Positions 33,082-43,589 of a stretch of 64,000 bases of DNA are shown here, one piece after another. The stretch covers positions 19,411,605 through 19,475,604 of the forward strand of contig OX578278.1 in assembly GCA_951217055.1 (NCBI GenBank). The letters run 5' to 3'. The notes beneath the pieces are model-generated. The model saw only the letters and a program-made list of their open reading frames with translations, ran no database searches and was not told where the DNA came from. The stretch is from Gerris lacustris (Eukaryota > Arthropoda > Insecta > Hemiptera > Gerridae). The stretch's first letter is position 1. Each line of letters starts with the position of its first letter. A program made the translations under genes and the position numbers.

Positions 33082-34596
33082 GGGTCATTTTCAAAAAAGT
33101 GACACTTTGACAATTCTCAGATCACCTTTATGGCCAAAATTTATATTTCAGATTTTGATTCAGCTAGTGTTTTATTTTGATGCTGAACATCTATACAACA
33201 AGAATATGTATGTGGGTGATTTTTAAGCAGGATTTTTAAGTTTTACTATTTTTTTTATAAATTTTTAAATAAAAAAGGTCAAGTTTTTTAGTCACAATAG
33301 TCACCGGAATTTTCTTCACCTTACCGATTTACAAAACAATATTTACCACCTGGAAATTGTCATACAGACTCAAACCAAAAATTATTCTCTACGAGAGCCA
33401 TTTCTTATATTGGTTATAATTTGTGAAAAAATTAATTAAATATAATTTCACGATAGTTACCATTCAAGTTCCTTTAATTTAAGTTCCTGGCCATAGACAT
33501 TTTTGTTACCTGATTTGATTTAATTTCCTAAATAAGTCATTGTACACACAACTCTCTGAAGAGGACAACGTTTTTTATTTTAAAGAATAGCCTATTTAAA
33601 TTAAATTTTTTTTTTTAGTAACTATCGAGACAAGTAGTACGCTGGGCAATTAATGTGACATCTATCTTGCTCCTGGGTAACTATCGTGACAAATGTCGTG
33701 TTCCTCTAAAGTTGGGAATAATAAAATTGGTAATAGGATATTTTCAAAAAAAAGTGACACTTTGACCATTCTGAGCCAACTAGTGTTTTATTTTGACGCT
33801 GAGCTATGTTATGTTAAATTTAATTTTATTCTTAAATATAAAATTTACATCGTGACTTATAAACTAAAACATGGCGGCCAAGCCGCCCTAATGTATTAAT
33901 GCTTTCACAAGAAAGCCTAAGTTTTCTGTACTGAGGTATTCCCAAAAAATATAAATAAGCTTTAAATGCACTTTTAAGTACTAAAATTAATGGTAACTAT
34001 TGCGACTTTAAATAAACATACGCCCCATGATTTTGGAAGAGAATTGATGTGTGACCGAGGCTTACTTCAGAAGACGCGGGGACGAACTTTAGGTTATAAA
34101 GGAATTATTCTGTTAACTGTAAAACACTAAAATCCCCCCCCCCCCTCAGTCAAACAGTGCAGCCAAATTCTTGGTAACTATTGTGACGTAACTATCGTGA
34201 CCGAATGCTGGGACAAGCCTTTTTATTAAACTCCCGACCAATTACCCGAAATAATAAAGAAATTATACTTAGTACCACATAATACATTATATTTTCTATC
34301 TAGGCTCATAGTTGGAAAGTCAAAGAAAAATATTTTTTGAAAATTTTTGAGCATGGTAACTAAGGTTACAAGGGGCTGGTACGTAACTATCGTGACCTTT
34401 TAGAATAGTCGTATATAAATTTAAATTTCTCCTCCCTAAAAATGATATTCAAGAATCTGACCACACCGAAATGACGAATTTAATCTATAGAAAAATGTTT
34501 GTGTGGTTGTAGATTTTTTAATTATGAGGAGTGCAAGTAATTAAATTTTTCAACTCGCGGACAGTGAAAGTGTAATTTTTTTTTTGAAAATGACCC
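33082..34596 (+). mobile_element. TIR element E-B with dispersed GTAACTATCGTGAC motifs
   Basis: It starts GGGTCATTTTCAAAAAAGTG and ends GAAAATGACCC. TAAA lies on both sides (33078-33081, 34597-34600), a possible 4-bp target duplication. Length is 1,515 bp. It is the reverse-orientation copy of E-A. The motif GTAACTATCGTGAC or its complement recurs near 33293, 33441, 33619, 33668, 33992, 34173, 34184 and 34383. An internal terminus-like block with AAAAAAGTGACACTTTGACC lies near 33747. It lies in the sense strand of the MADF-BESS intron and ends 237 bp before exon 2. Confidence 0.82.
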
Positions 34597-34833
34597 TAAA
34601 GCCTCATAGAAGTTCAAATTTTGAAAATATGGTTGAATGCATTTGAGGCTTACACTTTGTTCTTAGAGTAATGTAGAAGGATGAACAACTAACAATTGTG
34701 GTTTTGGTGCAATCATTTGATGAATTATGCTATTTGAGATTTATTCATCATAAGTATAAGTTAGACGAAATTTCTCGTACTCAATAACTTAATTATTCAA
34801 CTTATATAGTATTTTATTTATTTATTTTTTCAG

Positions 34834-35157
34834 GGAGAGAATTTAAGCGAAGAAACCATGGAAGGAGATATTCAAATGTCTCAATCACTGTTACCAAACA
34901 AGAGAAAACGAACAATTAATATGACAGATCCTTCGTACGATCCTGCCTACAGAGACGACTATCCGCCGTCCATAAGAAAATATGATATCAGTGAACATGA
35001 CGCTATCGGTATTAATGTAGCGAAAAAATTACAGCGCATGGATCCAATTCAAGCTATATACGCAGAATATATTATAAATAAAGTATTAAAACGAGGATTA
35101 CTTAAAACTTTACAAACTCAAACTAACTTATGTGATAACCAATGTCGTAAAAGATAA
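34834..35157 (+). CDS. MADF-BESS domain protein, exon 2 (BESS motif)
   Basis: Exon 2 encodes residues 168-274. It begins GGAGAGAATTTA directly after the TTTTTTCAG acceptor and ends at TAA (35155-35157). After a linker with a basic KRKR (190-193), a likely nuclear signal, residues about 223-257 form a BESS motif: DAIGINVAKKLQRM, then DPIQAIYAEYIINKVLKRGL. BESS motifs mediate protein-protein contacts, including self-association, in MADF and Su(var)3-7-type proteins. MADF at the N-terminus with BESS at the C-terminus and a total of about 275 residues is the standard architecture. No frameshift or internal stop is present, so the gene looks intact despite its TE-filled intron. Confidence 0.93.
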   Translation, partial: GENLSEETMEGDIQMSQSLLPNKRKRTINMTDPSYDPAYRDDYPPSIRKYDISEHDAIGINVAKKLQRMDPIQAIYAEYIINKVLKRGLLKTLQTQTNLCDNQCRKR

Positions 35158-35344
35158 AATAATGTTTCAATCTGTATGCTTTTTTATTTCTCCTTTATAC
35201 ATTCGATGCTACAAAATACCATGTATTTAATAATTGTATAATATGTTTATTTTGTAATATATATTTTATTTTCTTAATTCTTTAAATTTTAGCAATTTGT
35301 AAGTAATTGTTGGAATGCATACGAATATAAAAATATAAATAAGA

Positions 35345-35350
35345 AATAAA
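35345..35350 (+). terminator. Poly(A) signal of MADF-BESS gene
   Basis: AATAAA lies 188 bp after the stop codon in an AT-rich 3' UTR and is followed by T/GT-rich sequence. It is the first canonical hexamer downstream. Confidence 0.6.
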
Positions 35351-35661
35351 TGTTTGTATTTGAAACATGTTTTAAATGTATATTTTTGTAAGCTTATTCT
35401 TGTGTAAATACCATTATTTTGTTAAGATGAATTATAAATTTATTCTTGTAGGTCTTACTTTGTTGATTGATGAGTCAATTGTCCTTACATTACTTTGGCT
35501 CTTTGAACTAAACGTGATTTGTTAGGACTCTTCAATTCTAGATACAATTTTAATCATTAAGCGGATACTACTATTGAGATACTACTATAGATGCCAAGAT
35601 TCTAATGAGCCCAAGAAGTGTATTTTTTTAACATCTGTTGGTGATACTGGCGAATGGAGCA

Positions 35662-36286
35662 TAATAGTTATTTATGCACCTATGGAGTAAAGTAAGCCAT
35701 CATTTCCTGAGCGAAAAAGTTGGTTCTTGAGGCGAAGCCGAAGGAACCATGGTCCCTAAATCCCGAGGCGAAGCCGAGGGAATTTGACTCTTTAATACCC
35801 GAGGCGCAGCCGAGGGAGATAATTATCGCGAGGAGAATAATGGCACTTTACTCACGAGATACATACAATATTTTATCTCCAGTAGGAAGAAAATACACAT
35901 TTTCGTCCATTGCACAGTTTTTATTTATTATTTTAATAAATAACAATAATTATTAGCACTTTTAATAGCAGATATAAGAGATTCAATATTAAAAGCAAAT
36001 AAGAATTGGAATTAAACTTAAATAGAAGGTTATGTAGATGAAGGTTATAAACAAAGATAAACATGGTCAAAAAAGCGCAGTGCCGCCAACCTGATTTCAA
36101 CAACTTCATTACATTAGCCATTCATTTTCTACTATTTATAAAATAATTAAGTTGCAATCTTTACTTTTTTGCCCTACTTTACTTTCTCGCCCTACTTTTT
36201 GAGTTCAGGGAGGAAAAGACCTGTTTTAGTCCCTCTAAACTAATTAAAAATCATAACTTTTTCTCCCTACTGGAGATAAACTATAT
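35662..36286. repeat. Repeat family F5, copy 1, with ATCTCCAGTAGG inverted ends
   Basis: TTTATCTCCAGTAGG near 35873 and the complement of CCTACTGGAGATAAAC near 36271-36286 form inverted ends of an inner unit. The stretch 35662-35706 and most of the inner unit recur in reverse order at 55346-55668. A shared block reads GCCCTACTTTACTTTCTCGC. Short frames on both strands are not supported. Confidence 0.65.
35728..35835 (+). repeat. GAGGCGAAGCCGAGGGA repeated three times
   Basis: Three blocks, near 35731, 35765 and 35800, share GAGGCG(A/C)AGCCGA(G/A)GGA, and each contains the palindrome-like GGCGAAGCC. A GCGAGGAGA block follows. It is GC-rich in an AT-rich setting and absent from F5 copy 2. Confidence 0.7.
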
Positions 36287-36348
36287 TATTTGATTTGATT
36301 TTATGTGTGACCACAGTTTATCTATATATTATACTATTATACCACAGT

Positions 36349-37148
36349 ACACGCTGGTTCCGAATCAGGTTCAGACTCAGTAAACAAGCGCGAGAAATAA
36401 ACAGTATAGCAGGATGTCCATAGTAGAAACAGGCAACTGGTTGCGCGCGCAGAGCTCGGAGTAACAGACTTTACCGGAATGTTTTGTTCATTCTTGTTTC
36501 AGTTTCTCACTGCTATCAGCGCGTACGGACTTTACTGTAACTACAAACTACTGTTTATTTTTTGTTGTTTATGAAACCTTTTTCTTGGTTATGTACAAAT
36601 ACCTACTTCTTGCCTTTAATTTTCTTCGTTTCAATTTATTTTTTTAATATTAATATAATAAAGAAAGAAACGCTTATCACAAAAGTAATTTCTTCTTTAA
36701 AACAATAGTAGAATGCCTCCACTTCCATTCTAAATATAGGAAGAAACGTTCCCTGTTCCCGATAATTTGAAAACTGCACGAACAAGTGTTGGTATTGCCC
36801 ATATGCACTCCTTAACATATTAATTTCATAAACAGCAATTCTTTCACCTTCTAATTTTTTAAAGTAACACTCAGTGGCCAAAACAAGCACGCAACATCTT
36901 CATATGCCATAACTCCTTGTTGAGTTTTCGTTACATTACGACAGCGCGTATTTCTACCTGCCTTCAATGCGGCCATCACCTGCTTTTCCTCAAGCTGACA
37001 CATTACGAGCCTGTTTTTGGAGCCAGAACGTGGTTCGAAACCAGCGGACTTACCCTAAGAGAGTAAAGACTGGGTGGGGGTGTACAGGTGTAAGGTTTAA
37101 GAGGTGTTGTCGCGTAGAGATTTGGGTATCACCGTGTGAATAGAGCCT
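36349..37148 (-). mobile_element. PIF/Harbinger-like element remnant
   Basis: Sequences near both ends are inverted relatives: CGCTGGTTCCGAATCAGGTT near 36353 and, on the other strand, CCGCTGGTTTCGAACCACGT near 37041. The right end is CACCGTGTGAATAGAGCC and is followed by TAA. The left end appears truncated. The inside holds a piece of a transposase-like protein (next entry). Harbinger elements use 3-bp TWA targets. The assignment is tentative. Confidence 0.45.
36636..36890 (-). pseudogene. Harbinger (HARBI1-like) nuclease N-terminal fragment
   Basis: An 84-codon frame contains YGQYQHLFVQF, then FLPIFRMEVEAFYYCFKEEI. This resembles the 'G.Y..L...L..D...F..YFRM....F..LL..I' segment that precedes the DDE domain in HARBI1-type nucleases. 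Its first residue is not a dependable start. No DDE block follows, and the frame ends in low-complexity sequence. It would be a remnant of the parent of the surrounding element. The assignment is by motif memory, not alignment. Confidence 0.4.
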
Positions 37149-37149
37149 A

Positions 37150-38010
37150 AGTGTGAATATTCTGAGAAAATACACCTACATACCAAAAAACAAATAAAAC
37201 AATTCACAGAAAGTTTTTCGCCTTTCCTCTTTATTTTTATTCCAAGAATTCATTAAATTGTAGAGATTTTGTTTTCAACACTGTTCCATACAAAAAATAT
37301 TTTACGGTTTTGAAAGAACCAAGAAACCAGTTACCACGATAATATAAACATGGATAACAATATATATTTTTACTTTTCCTTTCCTAAAGAATAGGTGTTG
37401 TTTTTTCATATTATTATTTTCAGGCTAAATTTATATTTTGCGGACCGATGAAAATATTTCACGGACCGGCGGTTTGGAGCCACAGTTTTATCACCTTTAC
37501 TAGTGAGAGAGAATATTTAAATCTTAAACTTTTTTTTTTCTTTTTTGAAAGCATCAACCTCCACTTTTGTTTTCCAATTTTTTGTCGATTATTTTATGCA
37601 TTCTCCTATATATTATAAATACAAAAATGTATTGTGTCCTTGACAATCTTTTGTAAACTTTAGTTTAGGTGCCTCCATGTTCAAGGAAATAAATAAAACA
37701 AGAAATAATTAAATGCGTAATTTTAAAAAAAAAATTAGAGGAAAATAATAAAATTTCAATTTTACACTTTTTTGACATGTTTCCCATCCACAGAAATATA
37801 CAATATAGATAATGTTTTATGAGATTTTGAATGTTTAATATGTCTTAGCATACCTATTACCTATATGCCTGTCTCTGGTGGTTCATGTTTACTATGGAAC
37901 CTAGAGTACCTAATAAACCTATTTTTAATAACACGTTGTATAATTATTTAGCAAGGAGGTAAATAGGTGAAACGAATTTAAGTACAAAATCTATCAACAT
38001 TTTTTTTTAT
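37150..38010. other. Intergenic sequence, nothing recognised
   Basis: A short GC-rich phrase, TTTCACGGACCGGCGGTTTG, lies near 37457. No gene was recognised. Confidence 0.4.
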
Positions 38011-38019
38011 TTTTCAAAT

Positions 38020-38415
38020 AAAAGTATCAATTTATCAAAATTTAAAAAGTGCAGACGGTTAAAGTTAATATAGGGCCATCTGAGGGCTAGATTGGACATA
38101 ACATCCAAATTTCTTAAAATCAGATGACTACTTTTAAAGATATAGGTGTAAATAAATGTATGTTTGTGCGCATGTGGAAGGGAAACAGATGGCACAGAAG
38201 GTTGTAACTTATAAGAACCCAACAATGGACTAATTATGCCCTACCATCCAAATTTCATTAAAATCGGACCTGTAGTTTTTAAGATATGTCGTTTGCTAAA
38301 ATTGAACGACAGACCGACCTAACCACAAAAAAATACGGGACCAGAAATGTTACCTGATGTCTCAAACATACAAATGTTTCGTTCTTCAGTACGATCACTA
38401 TAGCTTCCGTTGTCT
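38020..38415 (+). repeat. Repeat family F2, copy g
   Basis: It shares with copy a the ATTTAAAAAGTGCAGACGGTT block, CCTACCATCCAAATTTCATT, and a diverged GAACGACAGACCGACC tract. It ends in a decayed TAGCTTCCGTTGTCTTCG that no longer forms the terminal hairpin. Confidence 0.65.
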
Positions 38416-38828
38416 TCGTCCTAAGTATATAATATATGAATATTTGATATTCTTTTATATAGGTACTACAAATTAAACTACTGCATCACAATTGTATAAA
38501 ATGTTTGATGCAAGGAATTAAGTAAAGTAAACGATTATAGATTGAAAGATGAGTAAGATTCAAATTCAATTTCGATAAACAAATGAAAGATTCTTGGGGT
38601 TATAAAGAAATATTGATAACAGAGTCTTAACAGAAGACAGAGGTTATGAAATCCGGCCTCGTAATTGCGCAATTTCACTAAGTTACGTCGTGTGAGGTGA
38701 GATTACGTTAGATTCTGAAATCATGCCGTAGCTGTATGCGATAAAACTTTATATAGATTATTTAATAAACGATAGGTGACGGCTCGTTTCACTGTTTTGA
38801 CGCATTTTAATTTATTATTTCAGTTTTT

Positions 38829-39565
38829 ACTTTTCCTCACCTTCTCCGAAGGTATATAGGAAAAGTATTGATTTTACCCAAGAAATCTTGAACCGAGATT
38901 TAACGGAATTATCCGTTTTGGGTGTTTTTAAGACGATTAGAGTGGTTTTTAGCTGGATGTCAGTCTGTCTGTCTGTGTGTCTTCTGTCTGTCTGTCTGTG
39001 TCACGCATAACTCCCACAGTTTTTAAGCTAGATAGTTGAAACTTAGTCCTTACACTTAGTTGTGCTGCCCGGAAAATCAACATTTTCCACCATCTTGAAC
39101 CCAGTTTGCTGAGTCAGCAAAATTTTTTTAAAAAATCAAAAAGTGGCCTGATCGAGTTGAAATTTGGTTCGAATGAACCACTCTGTATGTCAAACAAATC
39201 CACCAAATTTCATTTTGATATTGGCCACCATTTTGAAGTAGTAATCGATTTTTGAATTTTGAAACTTTTACGGTTGATAATACCAAAAGTATAAATACGT
39301 TTTAGACATATAGCATATCGTTGGAACCGGTAAAAATAAAGAACAAATATTACAAAAACCCGATGAAATTTCATTTATTAGTTTAAAAGTTATAAGCGAA
39401 CATAATTATTAATTAGTGCGATACTTAAGTTGGTTTACATCTGTCAAAATACCGCCAAAATTCAAATAATTAAATAAATGAAATAAAATAATGTATAATT
39501 CTTTTTTGAAAAATGATAATGAGCAGGAGAGTCCACTATAGTGGCCTCCTATGAGAGGAAAAGTT
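38829..39565 (+). repeat. Repeat family F3, built like F1
   Basis: It begins ACTTTTCCTCACC and has an inverted GTATATAGGAAAAGTATTG about 30 bp in. It then carries a (GTCTGTCTGT)n tract at 38961-39000 and ends near ATGAGAGGAAAAGT. This repeats the F1 plan of head hairpin, GTATTG, GTCT tract and inverted end with different sequence, so F1 and F3 are probably related families. No coding frame was found. Confidence 0.6.
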
Positions 39566-39569
39566 CCGA

Positions 39570-40340
39570 GGTACCAAGTACCCGATTTTTTTGTATTTGT
39601 TTTATAAAAAAAAGTAAACATTCTCAAAAATCAGTTTGTCTTTTAGCGAATTTTCAAAGAAAATTACGCTATTGCAATGGCTTCAAAATTTTTGTAATGC
39701 GAATTTTTGAAATTTTTTTCCATGGAAATCCGTTTTAGACCATTCTGAATCGATTCCTAAAATTTAACACTTTTTTTTATGTATGTATATATGAATGTAT
39801 ATATGTATGTATATATGTATACGATATGGACGATATCTCCCCTTAGGATGCACTTAAAAATTTCAAACAAATTTTAAAATGTCAATAATATCAAAAGAAA
39901 GGATGAGTTCGTTGGCCAGAATTTTTGGAGTTCATTTAGGGGTCAAATTTTTACAATTTAGGGTCAAAAACAGCATAAAAACGTGTTTTATCCATTTTAC
40001 CCCCCTTTTATATGAAATTATGATAAAAGTGTACTTAACAATAATTACTGTACTCTTAAAGAGCTTTCCAACGACATGCATCGTGAAGGGTAAATACTAT
40101 TTTGACTTTTGTACCTCGTACCCCTGTGTACCAAATGTTTTTTTCACCCATGCAAATTCTATTCCAAAATTTTCCTATATTATCATAAGCGAATAATACG
40201 CCGATTTCTTTGAAAATTCGCTCATTAAGTCATGGTGCAAGACTGGACTTTTTTTAAATTAAATTTACAATCAACAATTGTACAATGCACAGAAGAATCG
40301 TCAAGTTAATGGATACCTCATATTTAAAATTGGGCGTGAC
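39570..40340. other. Intergenic sequence; ATGTATATATG microsatellite
   Basis: A TATGTATGTATATATG tract spans 39779-39822. Open frames of 65 and 105 codons here have no recognisable motif and simple composition. Confidence 0.4.
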
Positions 40341-40344
40341 TTAA

Positions 40345-40889
40345 GCCCCGTTTACACGGTGATAGTTCTTCCACGATAGAACTATCATGTCAGTTTACGT
40401 CATAGAACTATTGCGGAGGTGTACAGTCTGCTCATTGAGAGTTAACATACATCAAAACTTGTTGTCTTGTACTCAAAATGATATCCATATCCTAAATTTC
40501 TGACTTGAATACAGAAATGGAGCATTAATTAAATTATAATATTATATTATATAGCGAACGGAATATTTATATTGTCGAAAACAACTAAATCTGATATCAA
40601 TTATGAAGCAAGTTATCATATTTGCTGCCTTCTAGATCTGTTATCACGTGATATAAAAGTATAAACAAACAATAACCAGCGTGTAGCATATAGCGTGGTA
40701 GTTCTTAAATCCGTCGCATGAGTACTCTGTCTGACTGCTGTGATAACTAAACTATCTCGTCAGATGAGATAGTGATAGTGTGATGGTTGACAAAATCTAT
40801 CACGACAAAATCTATCACGTAGTCTACACGGTGATAGTTGATGCGATAGTTGCTATCGTGACCGCAACTATCACCGTGTAAACGTGGCT
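40345..40889. mobile_element. TTAA-flanked MITE with GTTTACACGGTGATAG ends
   Basis: The left GCCCCGTTTACACGGTGATA and the complement of the right AGCCACGTTTACACGGTGAT give inverted ends of about 22 bp. TTAA lies on each side (40341-40344, 40890-40893). It is 545 bp long and has no coding capacity. The words GATAGTT and AACTATC recur inside, close to both ends. A TTAA target suggests piggyBac-like mobilisation, but the terminal bases are not the usual CCC, so other TTAA-using families remain possible. Confidence 0.75.
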
Positions 40890-40893
40890 TTAA

Positions 40894-41390
40894 GAAAACC
40901 TTGACGTTAAAAATGTAGATTATTTACCCGCTTTTCAAAACATTTATACAAACTTTAAAACGTATTCCTTAATATTATTTAATTTTAAATAAATTTAAAG
41001 TTGTAGAGGAAAAATAAGTAAAAGAATTATACAGTTAAATATAGCAATAGATATTTATTTTATGAATATTTATTTATACGTTTTTACAGTAATTGAAATC
41101 TACCTGAATGCTGTTATTGTAGTATTTCTTCGAGCTTAATTATAAAAAAAAAAAATAATAAAGATAATAAAAAATAAAAAAATAATTATTTTTCTTATAA
41201 TTTCAATTAACAACGAAATTAATTCACAATCAAACACGAAAAAGAAGAGGTTTTTTTAGGAGCGCGATTACTCATATTTTATTTTCTTAAAATAATCTAT
41301 TTATTTTGACAAGGAAAAATGCACTTGTATTTTAAAATAATGCATGAAACAAAATATTTTATCATTTCTCTTTTTTCTGAGATAAAATTC
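40894..41390. other. AT-rich intergenic sequence
   Basis: Strongly AT-rich, and no gene or repeat was recognised. Confidence 0.4.
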
Positions 41391-41392
41391 TG

Positions 41393-41756
41393 ACATCCTT
41401 TTTAGGGTCCGTAGGCAAAACATGGACCTTTATACATTCCTTATACAGTCTGACTCTCTGTCAGTAACGTAACTGAACTCTAACCAACAACCTTTTTAAG
41501 GTCTGTAGGCAAAACATTGACCTTTATACATTCCTTATACTGTCCGCCTTTCTGTCAGTAACGAACCTGATCTCTAACCAACATCCTTTTTAAACAAAAA
41601 AACAAAACATGGACCTTTATAGATTCCTTATACTGTCTGCCTCTCTGTCAGTAACGTACCTGATCTCTAACCAACATCCTTCTTAAGGTCCGTAGGCAAA
41701 ACATTGACCCGTATACATTCCTTATACTGTCAGTAACGCACCTGATCTCCGAAAGT
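41393..41756. repeat. Minisatellite, 94-bp unit, ~4 copies
   Basis: Units contain GTAGGCAAAACATGGACCTT, TACATTCCTTATACTGTC, CTGTCAGTAACG and CTGATCTCTAACCAACATCC. The AAAACATGG/AAAACATTG landmark falls at 41417, 41511, 41604 and 41698, a spacing of 94, 93 and 94 bp. Unit 3 has GTCCGTAGGC replaced by A-rich sequence, and unit 4 is shortened. Confidence 0.9.
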
Positions 41757-41759
41757 ACC

Positions 41760-43260
41760 CAACACGTAAATTGGAAACACTGCAGTTAATTTATGTTTAA
41801 TAGCCCAAACACAGGAAAATTACAGGGAAGCTCCAAACATCACTCCTCAAAAATGTTGAGGAAGAAGGGGAGAATGAGGTTATGAATGAGGAGGACAGGA
41901 CGCCCTGAGTACAAATATATAAATTAAGTGTCGTTTTTGAAACAATTCATCTTATCGCCATGTGTTCTTGAAAACTGATTTTTTCGTGTCCCACTTTCTA
42001 TTTTTATTAACAAATCAAAGATAAACCTTTCAATAAGAAATAAATATGTATTGTAAGGTGTAATAATTTAAGCAGAACACTTAATTCATGTTAAACGTTT
42101 TAACTATTTGTCTAGAGACATATTCAGTCTATTTTATTTTAATCTAAAAAAAAAAAAATATATATATTATACTTTACAAATTATCATTATATCTTATTTA
42201 TAGAATTAAATGGGGTGTACTCCTAAATTATTAATAACTTATCAAATTATAAAAATAAAATCATTAAAAGATCATAGCTACTATTTGTCAAAAACAAAAA
42301 TCTGTTTTTAAGACTTTTTTTATATATAGATTGTATATGTAGTGAAAAAACAATTTTTCCATCCAAAATCTTAAATATTTAATATTACAGATTGGGTCTG
42401 ACACTTCGGAGTAGTTTTATTAGGTTTGGAAAATAAAAATGCAAATAAAGGCGTTTTTTTTTGTCACTATAATAATTGGTTGAAAAGTTAAAACTAAAAC
42501 AATCTTTCAAATGACCGCCATCTTGATAAGCCTAGGTGACGTCACTGCCGCCATATTGGCCTTCTCCTCACTTTATCGCCAAATGCCAATATAGATAATA
42601 ATTATTGATGTACCTAGGTATTCTTTAACTTTTACAATTTCTGCAATTCACTTCTTATAATAACAATTCCAAATATATATATATATATAAAAAAAGAAAT
42701 AGTGTAACTATTTTTAATTTTAATTGCCTTCGTTAGATTTTAAAAGAAAAAAGGTAACAATAAAACGGGAGAGTAAAAAGGAATCTGAAGAAGATAGTAC
42801 TTCATATTTCAAGTTTCATCTCTATTTTTATTTTTTATTTTATCATTATTTATTTGTTATTCTTTAGGAATAATGAACCTACAAAGTTTTGAAACTAGAG
42901 AAAAAATTGAGACTTTGAACGGAACAATATAAACTTGACCAATAAAGTAATATTTTCCAGTTACCGTAAAACATATTTATTGTTGAATAGTTCTTGAATA
43001 CTGCTTATTGCCACAAAACACAGTTGATTAATATAAAGTTGCTGATCCCTTCGTTCTGTCATGACCTAATTGTGTGTGCTCCATCCATCAGTCTACCTCC
43101 CTAGACCTCTAGCTAGACCATAGTCATATAGTCAGTCTAGACCATTTATAGAGATTTATAGATTTATCAAACTATACAACTTTATTTTTTAACGTTTCCA
43201 CTTGAGAGTAAAAATCGGTTGGAAGATTTTGAGTGTAATTACCCAACAGTGGACATGCCT
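41760..43260. other. Intergenic sequence, nothing firmly recognised
   Basis: GACCGCCATCTTG and GCCGCCATATTGGCC (42510-42560) resemble words in the duplication at 19.8-20.3 kb. A CTAGACC-rich patch lies at 43100-43145. No gene was recognised. Confidence 0.4.
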
Positions 43261-43261
43261 C

Positions 43262-43587
43262 CGAGGCCCAATGCACACAGAAAAGGCGACGAGTGGAGTA
43301 ACAGCGTAGGCAATTTGCAGGAAGGGGCGTGGCGCAGGCGAGTGTAAGCTCCACAGAAAGAGCAGTCAAGAGGCAAAATTAAAACCACAGGCCAATAACG
43401 ATACTCAACAGTAAACAAAAAATTATACTGAATGGGTAGCGCATTTCTTCAAAATGACTTCAAAGTTAGTGCATTACCCCATGGGTTTACACAGAGGAGG
43501 CGTAGAAACGTCGCGCTTTATGCCTCGCCTGCGCCTCCCCCACAACCCAGCTCCACCCATCGCTTCTTGTGTGTAAAATGGGCCTGA
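43262..43587. mobile_element. Short GC-rich MITE, AGGCCCAnnnnACACA ends
   Basis: The left AGGCCCAATGCACACAGAAA and the complement of the right AGGCCCATTTTACACACAAG are inverted ends, and both sides continue to a shared GGCGCAGGCGAG block. It is about 326 bp long. No clear target duplication is visible. The minus-strand 65-codon frame inside is a translation of the terminal repeat. Confidence 0.6.
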
Positions 43588-43589
43588 GA

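Larger units (their letters stand above)
28333..34833 (+). other. Intron of MADF-BESS gene (6,501 bp, GT-AG)
   Basis: The donor is AG/GTAAGC at 28331-28338. The acceptor is a T-rich tract ending TTTTTTCAG at 34833. The intron is filled with transposon material: a mariner-type foldback, repeat R3, a GC-rich patch at 32100-32400, a near-perfect hairpin and element E-B. Phase 0 at both sides keeps the frame. Retention of exon 1 would add V-S-P-F then stop. Confidence 0.9.

Noticed and set aside
35720..35956. 78-codon frame with PREFDSLIPEAQPRE-type repeats
   Set aside because: It merely translates the GAGGCGAAGCCGAGGGA DNA repeat. The repeat spacing is not a multiple of a conserved peptide unit across copies.
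41393..41756. CRISPR-like array
   Set aside because: The 94-bp units are whole tandem repeats with no unique spacers, in a eukaryotic context.
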